From: Caldilineaceae bacterium
GTDB lineage: Bacteria; Chloroflexota; Anaerolineae; Caldilineales; Caldilineaceae
Length of the DNA: 52,350 nucleotides
Reading direction: 5' to 3'
Assembly: GCA_023384455.1 (NCBI GenBank)
Contig: JAHDWH010000007.1
Coordinates: forward strand, 5,535-57,884
The stretch's first letter is position 1, and every line of letters begins with the position of its first letter. Made by a program: the position numbers and the translations under genes. Under the pieces are notes generated by a model. That model did not search any database. It was not told the DNA's origin and saw only the letters and a list, made by a program, of their open reading frames with translations. This document shows, piece after piece, positions 11,899 through 20,800 of this stretch.

Positions 11899-14800
11899 CT
11901 ATGGGTTTACCGTCACTCGCACTTCCACGGGCAACGTCTCTGCGCCTTTGTCATCGGCGACGGTCAACTCGAAGGTGAGGGTGTCGGGCCGGGTGAGGTA
12001 GGGTGAGACGAATTGGGGACGCCAGGTGCCGTCATTGAGCAGGACAACCGCACGTCCACCTGTCTGTTGCCAGCGATAGGTGAGGGGATCGCCGTCCGGG
12101 TCGCTGCTGGCGCTGGCGTTCAGGAAGACAATCTCTTCCGTGCCCACGGTCTGGTCGGGAATGTTGGCGGCCACGGGAATCTGGTTGGTCTCTTCCGGCG
12201 GGATATTTACCTGGACTTCCAGAGAGGCCACGGCTGCCTTGCCCGTCACCGGGTGGCGGACCGTTGCCAGGATAGTAGCGCTGCCCCGGCTGCGGGCCTG
12301 TATCTTTCCGCCGGGGCTGACAGCGACCACCGCTGGGTTGAGACTGCGGTAGGTCGTGCCCAGGGCCGGGGGGGTCAGGTCCCGGGAGACGTTGTCGGCG
12401 AAGAGGCCGTAGACCTGAAGCTGTTCCACCTGGCCGACCCGGTCAAGAATGGGTGGGCCAGCCAGGGTGGCATCGATCAGCAGGCCGGGATCCACCGTAA
12501 CGTCCACCGTACCTACGTAGTAGACCAAATCGGTGATGGTGTCGTAGGCGGAGACGCCCACGGCCCCCAGCGTCTGCGTTCCCAGCGACACGACAGGAAG
12601 GGTGATGCTGGCCGTGTAGGTAATCGCCCCGGTCCGCGTCAGCACATCGACGACAAATCCATCGTTGACAAGTGCAAGACTCGCCAGGGTGGCGGTTGGC
12701 GGGACCTGAACTGTCATCTGCACCCTCTCCCCGGCCTTTACGACTGCGCCGGGCTGGGGACTGAGGACGGTAATGACGACAGCCCCCCCCTGGGGTCGAA
12801 CCGGAGGCTCGCTCAATTCCCGCACGGGAATATCCACCGGGTCAGTACTTCGTTGGCTGCTTGCGCGGGGTGGCTGCCGACCATCTGGCAGGTTTCGGGC
12901 CACGGAAGATGGCTCATCCGCCGGTCGGTAGAGGGGATTGGCAGCGCTGGCACTCTTGTAGGCGGGATCGGTCTCCAATAGGAAGACGGCCAGGCAGACA
13001 ACCAGATCGTTATCCAACAAGACACTGGAAGGCTGCTGAGCTGCTGAACGCCAGATCGCGGCCATATATTGATTGCACTTGGCCACGCTGTTGTCGTGAA
13101 ACTCGCCATAGTTGGTAATCTTCATGGCGAGATGGTCGGTGTCGGCCACCACGCGGGTTACATAGCGGGCGTTGGGCGGCGCGTCATTGCGCTGGCTACG
13201 GGCGGGCACAATGCGGTCATTGCCGTTGGAAGGCTGTCCGTTGATAGTGGTAAGAATTTGCTTAGGTCCTTCGCCCGAATTGGTGATCGACTCCACCGCG
13301 GTTTTCACCAGGTCGAAAGTTGAACCCCAATCACCGAAAGCCAGGACTTTGACAAGTTTCCAAATGTTGCTGGGTGACTTGGCCAGGAGTTTGGTTCGTT
13401 CAACGGTCGATTCGTCCGGCGTCCAGTTGCAGAGCAGCCCAAGCCCAAACCAGAGACCGGAAACCTGTGTGCTTTTGCCGAGGGCGATGGTGTTCGCTTC
13501 GCCCGCAATCATATGAGACGGCATCAGAATACCGGCATCCTTCAGAATTGCCATGCGCTGACTCTCCGGGCGCAAGTCGTCGAGTGCGCCGCTTCGAATA
13601 TCCAGCACAGCCATATAGGGTCCGCCAAATTGGGTAACATCGCGCAATGCCCAGGTACACCACTGCACATCAATTCGATCATTGAGCGATACGCTCTCCT
13701 TCTGCCACCAGGCCTGGGATATAGCAAATATGTCGAATTTTTGCTGGACAATCGGATCATCAGAATCGCGCACTTTGACTACTTCTGAGGCCAGAGGGGA
13801 GCCGATGTGGGGGGTGCCGATGGTGATGAAGCGACCAAAAGGCACGGGCAGATGTAATTCTTCGACAAACTGGCGCGCAATTTCCCGGCTGATGACACCG
13901 CCCATACTAAAAGCGATGACATCGACATTGCTGATGGCGTAGCCTTTGAAGTCCGGGTTGCGCAGGGCCAAATAGAAGCGGCTATAGTTGCCCTTTGCCT
14001 CGTCATAGGTAGGCCGCACAGTGCCGTTGGACCCCATCGCGAAGACTTTGAAGCGGCCGTCATAGCCGGAGACATTTTTGTCTGGCCGAAGGCTGACACC
14101 GGTCACAGGGACGAGGGGGAAGAATTCGTTCCATACCGAGGGATCGCCGCCCAGCCCGTGAAAGAGGAAGACCGGCGGTCGAATCAACTCGATATTGGTA
14201 GAACCCGTGGCAAAGTCCGTCTGCACCACTTCCAACTTCACTTTACGCATCTTGCGCGGGAGTTGAAAGGCCAGGTTGGTATAGCTGTCGATCTCAAAAT
14301 GATCCGGGCGCACAAATAGATGGGGAGGAATGTAATAGACATTGAAAGTCCGGCCCAATTCCGAGGGGGTGGGCACGTCCAGTGTCACACCCCGGGTGAT
14401 CACCAGACCGTCGCTGTTTTCCAGAAGCAGTTCGCCGATGCCTTTCGTCTCGCCCTGCACCAGGGGATCGGAGAGCCGGAACTTCAGCGGCTGGTTCATA
14501 TCGAGTTGGGTGGATTCGATTTTGATTTCGACACGGGCCGCGCCGTCAGTAACCGCGCCTTTGATGGGCAGATTTTCACCCGTGGATTCGTCGTGGTGGA
14601 TATTCCAACGAGTGAAGGGATGACTGCGCACATTCAATTCTGTGTCGTCATAGAGGAAGATGCTGATGGGCACAAGCTGCCCCTGCACAGCCACCCAGGC
14701 CCGATCCGAAACCGGCGGGGTATCGTTGCCCTCCGGGTCTTTGGCTCTGGCGGTAGCCTCGATGTTATAGCCCCGAATGCGGGTCAACCGGTCCCTCTCT

Positions 14801-17800
14801 TTGTGGGTAAAATTCTGCTCCGGTGCCAAATCGTTGACAGTGAAGAGAGTACGCCCCAGTCCTTCTACTTTAATATTACGCAGGACGGATGACGACGTAT
14901 TGCGTACAGTGAAGATATACTCCACCTCCGTATCCCGGTCTACAACCAATTGCTTCTGCCCCACCGAATTCGGCTGGTCCAGACGGCGCGCGGTCACATC
15001 CAAGTCCAGCAAAGGACGGGTCAAACAGATAGCGCCGGAAGCAAATTCGCTCAGGACGAAGGGCGCTGTCTCTTTATTCAGCGCGGGTGTGTTGTCATCC
15101 GGCTCGGCGCTGCGGTCCAGGGGGTAATAGTAGAAAGCGGTCTGGTTGTTGGCTTTGTTCACCTCCACCAGCTCCTCGTCCGGGTCGATGACAAAAGCCA
15201 CGGCCCGGGCCTGCTGGGATGTCTGCAAAATGGGCAGGGTCTGGGTGATAGCAAAGACAGCCGTAAAAATCTGCTTGTCCTTCGTCTCCTTTACGGGCAA
15301 GGGATATTCGGGCCGCTCGCCGCTGGAGAGGGGCGCGCATTGGGGCAGGGGCGGGGGCGCGGCCCGCTCGCTGTTGGGCACTTTCTCCTCGTCGATAATC
15401 GTGCGCGCACCCGCGGGCAGATAGGGGATGGCGTATTCCCCCAGCCGCTCCCGGTAGTCGGCCCGATCCGTGGCGGGTCCCTCGTAGATTCCCAATAGTA
15501 CATCGTAGAGATCGTTGGCGCTGGCGTTGCCCACCCGGCTTTGCAGCTTCATCACAACGCTGTACTTGACGCCCAGCTTCTTGACCTGGGCCATCTCCAC
15601 GTCGTCGGTCAGATAGACCGGTTCATCGGCAAAGTATTTGTTCAGAATCTCCTGATGCTTGGCCGGGTCGCCGTAGACCTTCGCCAGCGCGTGTTCGATG
15701 TTACACCGGCGCAGACTGCCCCGGCTGCTGTTGAGCAGAAAATCGCCGTTGAAGGTGTCGCCGGAGCAGACGCCGCAGATGTCGGTCATAAAGGGGTAGG
15801 CGTTCATCGGGGCCAGGGGGTTGGCGACCAGCGCCTGCAAAGTAGTGGCGTCTTTGCCGCTGGTGTAGCGGTAGATGGGCAAAGTCCGCTGCTGCGCCCG
15901 CTCGATAAAAGCCATCGCCTGGCGGATAAACTCATTCGCCTCGGATTCGGTGCGGATGGGCGCTACCCCGCTGTCGCTGCACCCCTTCCAGACCTTTACA
16001 CACCAGAACTGCCAGATCAGGGCCATTTCGTCCTGGTTGAAAATCTGATAGCCCCGGCGGTAGCTCTCCACCGCCATCGTCACCACATAATCCTCAAAGC
16101 CCTGACAATCCCGGTCATAAAATTCAAACGGGTCATTGGTGGGCGGATTGAATACGTCGTCCACACCGGTCAGACAGTAGCCTTCGCTGAGCAGATTGGC
16201 CCTCGTCACCGGCAGAATGACCGGGCTGGGCAAGAGCAAGCCCGTGGCCTGTTCCCAGTCTTCGTCCCGATAGCGGCCTTGCAACAGCAGCCCATTGCCT
16301 TTGGGATGGGCTGCCATCACCGCAAAAGCCGTGCGGATAGCCGATTTGCCCACCGTCTTGAGTTGGCTCTTGCAGCTTTCATCAAAAGCGTCGGCGTCGT
16401 CAAAGGCCCGGTCCGGGTGGTTGGGCGGCAGATCGTCCGAGCGATCCGGGTTGGTGAAGTAGAACTTCTCCCCCTCCGCGGCGTCGGCGTTGCTGGTCTC
16501 AAAGTTGCAGCCGCCTTTGATACGCAGGGCAGCGCCGGTCTTGTACAGATTGTATTCCTGCAAAACGGCCCATTCGTAGCCCTCCACCGGTGGAATACCG
16601 CTCTGGGGTGTAATCGGACCCCGGGCTTCGATAGCCGGATCGCTGGGCTGGCCGTCCGGGCCAGGCGTGAATTGGACTGTATCTGTAAAATAGATGGACG
16701 GGTACATCTGATTCCCGAACATCTTCATCGCTGGCCGCTCGTCGCACGCGCCCGATTCCGGGTTGTACATCTGATTGATGGACAGGCAGCGCACCAGCTC
16801 CTCCAAATCGGGCGCGGCCGTGCGCCGGGCCAACTCGGCGTTTTCCGGTTTTGCCAGCCGCTCCACCACATCCGGCGCGTAGCGGCCCACAGGCGGGTAC
16901 TCGCCGGTGGTCAGCAGCCAGAGAACGAGCAACGCCTGGCGGCCCAGTCCTAAATCCCCCGCGGTATCGCCCTCTTTATTCATCGGCGGCGAACTGAGCA
17001 GCACGCCCAAGTCGAAGGGTTCCCGGGGCATGGCAAAGAGGGTGAAGTCTTCCAGCTTGCCCAATTCGTCTTTGTCCCGTTTGGTGGGCGGTTTGCGCAC
17101 AAAGGCGTCCATCACCGTCTGCGCCCGGCGCACATACTCGGCGGGCAGGAAGAGTTCGTAGTCGTGGTCGCTGATGCGGGGGGTGAAGGCGGCGCAGGTG
17201 CGGGCTGGGTTTTCCTGAAAGGCGGGCCGCCAGAAACAGCCGCCGCTGCCCTGCTCGATGACGTAAATATCCTGGGGTTGCACACCCGCGATGGTTGTGG
17301 TCAGCGATACGACAACCCGTTCCAATAGGTATAGGAGCGTATCGTATTCGGCCAGGTACGGTTCGTTTTCATCCCCCGCATCCGCCGCGGAGGTTTGGGG
17401 GTCTTCCCCCTCCTCCGCCGGGGCCGCCGCGTTCTGATCCACCCAATTCTCGTCGGCCCGGAAGTCGAGGAGCAACTCCTGGCAGTTGTTACAGACCCGC
17501 ACCAGATCGACGCCCTGATTGTTTTTGCTGAGCAGAACGACGGGCCGGTTGGGGTCGTCGCCCAGGTCAAAGTCGCCCCGATTGGCAAAGCTGGGCAAGT
17601 CATAAACGCCCAGAATGCGGTCATCCACCTCATCCTTATTCACGTCTACCTTCGCCGGTGCGTCTGTACCCCGCAGATTGCTCTCCTTCACCAGCTCCGG
17701 CAGCAGCCAGTTCAGGTCAATCACATACAGCCCCTGCCCGGTCAACTCCACATAGGCGGCCTTGCGCTCCGGGCTGACGCTGACGCTGCGTGCGCCGGGG

Positions 17801-20800
17801 GGCAGGGGAATGGCGGCCAGGATACGAAGGTCCGGGCTAAAGCGGTTCTCGCCGGGGTCTGTGGCGCTGTTGATGTCGATCACCCAAAGCGCGCCGCCGC
17901 TGCCCGTCACCTGTGCGGTGACAAAGGCCAGGTCGAAAATCTCGTCCACGGGATCGACGGGGAAGGGCATCAGAATCGGGCTGCCATCGGGCAGGCGGAC
18001 CGGCTGGCCGTTGTCGTCCAACAGCGGGCGCTTGTCCACGTCGTCGGCCTCAGCTTCGCCCAGATTGCCGTCCTCGTCCACATCGAAGACAAAGCGCGCC
18101 CCAGCCACGCCAAAAACCTGGCTGAATTCCACAAAGAACGGCTCGGTCCCGCTCGGCCTCTGCACCGGGGCCAGGGTATTGTCCAGAATATCCAGCCGCC
18201 CCCGGCCATTGGGCATTGTGCGCACGGCCAAAACCCGGTTGCCGGAAAGGGCCACGTCGTTGTAACTCCCCCGCAGCAGCCCGGTAGGGGCCAGACTATT
18301 GCGGGTGGTGAGCGGGCTGGGCATATTGGGTGAACCCTGCACATCCAGCGCCTGAATACCGATACCCGAATTGACCAGATAGAGCGCGGCTACACCGTCC
18401 TCCGGCACATTCGCCACTGTCAGTTGGGTGGGAACGCCGATCTCTTTGGGCACAAAGCGGCCATTGGGATAGGTGACAGGCAAGGCCAGCGCATTGTCCG
18501 GATCGGTCAGCACTTTGCGGCTGACGGTCATTGTGGCGAAGTTGAAGCAGTCAAATGGCTGGTCCGGGTCCAGCCCAAAGGCTTCCGGTTTGGTGCAGGG
18601 GGTCACATCATAGATTTCCAGCAGTTCCATCTTGCCCGGCAGCCGCTCGGTCGTGCCCAGCACTGCCAGCAGGTCCCGTCCGACGCTGATCTGGAATTGG
18701 CCGTCGTCCAGGCGGCGAAGCTGGTAGATGTCGTTTTGGGTGCGCAGCAGATATTCCTCCACTGGCCCGGTGGGCAGCACAGTAAATTTCCGGGTGACAG
18801 TAGCCCGCCGGTGCAAAGGACGATCCATCTCCGCAAAGAGCGTTTTCAGTTCCTCGTTGATCTCCTCAACGGCCAACCCTTCCTGAATGTAGTCGGTCTG
18901 GGTTATCGTCAAAGTGGTGGTCAGGATGGCAACCGGGCGCAGATAGGAGGTGACAATCTGCGTGGCGTCGATTTCCAGGGGGAAGTTGTGGGCGTTGGGC
19001 GATTCCACAAATACGTCCGGGATGGCCTGGGCTGCCCGCAGCCGAAAGAGACCGGTCGGCGTGCTTTGCAGCAACAGCGGGTCGGTCAATACTTTTGTGT
19101 TTACAATGCTCAGTGATTGCACCGGGCCAACACCGGAGGTATCCGTAATCTGGTGGAAGACGAAAATCGTGTCGCCGATGTCCACCGCGGCCTGGCTGCC
19201 CCCCGCTGGGCCGATGACCGACGTCAGGTCCACAACGCTGTGGGGCGTGAAGGCCGTAAAGAGCATCTCCGACTTGGGCAGTTTGTTGCGGTTGGGCGTG
19301 GCATCCTCAGCCGGCCCCAGAAAGAGCATATATTGGGTGCCCATTTCAAAGTGGACATTCGGCGTAAAGGCAAAGAGGGTGGACTCTTCATAGACGGTCA
19401 GCCCTGTTTTGACCCGCTCGTTGAAGACCTCCCACTTGCCTTCGAGCAGTTCACCCGTGCGCAAATTGATGATGCGCACATTTGTAAAGACCGAATCCGG
19501 GTTCATCTGTTTGGAAAAGAGCAGACTGACCTTCTCCAACTGGTAGTAGCTGTAGAGATTGTGGCGGATCAACTGGGGCGGGGTGCGGTCTGCGCTGACC
19601 GCGGCGCTGTCGTTCTCGCCCGGCTGTGGGTTGGGCGACTGACCGCCGACGATATTCTTTTGGGCCGGGGCCTTGCGGGTAATCTTCTGAATCAGCCGGT
19701 CCGTGCGCGGGTTGATAATTTCTATCTCCAGCGTGGCGTTGCAGATGGCGGGCAACTGACTAACCCGCACCTCCGGCGGGAAGATGCCGGGCACCAGCAG
19801 TCCAGAGAAACCGGGAATCAGGGGGCCTGTCGAGGAGGTGATCAGAAAATCCGCGGATGGCCCCCACTCTACCTGCACAAAACTGATGCAATCCCACTGA
19901 TCCGGTTTGTGCTGGAAGAAGCTATAGCTCCCGCCACTAAAAATCCCCTTCTGCCAGGCCAGACCCGTCAAATTTAGGAGCATTTTACCCAGACCCGCCG
20001 CGCGCCCAGCAGCCTGGGCCGAACCCGCGGTTGTATATTTGTCCCCGTCCAATTTGGCCCGATCCACTGTCACCCAACCGGAGCCGCCGGGCCAGGTGAC
20101 AAAACGGGCCACCAGCACCACATCCTCCGGCGCGGCGTCGGCCGGCGCGGGGATGCTCAGGTCCAGGGGCTTCGTTCCCATCTGCCCATCGGTGTTCAGG
20201 ACTACCGCACCGATAGAGGGCGCATTGGGTTGGCCCGGCCCGGGCAGATTGTCCAGCGCAAGCGGCTCCACCTTCACCAGCGTACCCTCCGGGAAGGCCC
20301 CCGCGGGAATGTCCACCGCCGTGCCCCCTTCGCCTTCGACCGTCCCACCTTCGCTGCCAACGACGACAGAACCGTCCGGGCTGGTGAAGCGGCCCACAGC
20401 TACTTCCGTGCGGTTGCCGGATGCGTCCTGCATTTGCAATTGCAGTTTGTGGCTGCGTTCGGCAGGCACGCGCACGCTGAAACTGCCGTCGGCTTCGGGC
20501 AGGACAGTCGTCAACGCGCCGGTGTTCAGGTTTTTGATCACCACCACCCAATCGGGCTGGACCGTGCCCTGGCTGCCGGTGACGGTGGAGAAGCCCCCAA
20601 CCGGCACCGAGGCGGTGACGCTGCCCGCGGGGGGCGGGAGCGGCGGTGTGGTGTCTGCGGTGCGGAAGCTGGCGGTGACCGCTTCGGTGAGAGGTCGGGC
20701 GTTCAAATCCCGGATGGCTGTTGTAATTTCGACAGAATAGAGGGTGTCGCTTTCCAGCAGTTGGCTGGGGCGCAGGACGACCACCCGGCGGTTGGGGGTA

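Noticed and set aside
20690-20720. T-arm-like GTTCAAATCCC resembling a tRNA end
   Set aside because: It lies inside the Big_5-like domain coding sequence; no acceptor stem, D-arm or anticodon arm can be built around it.
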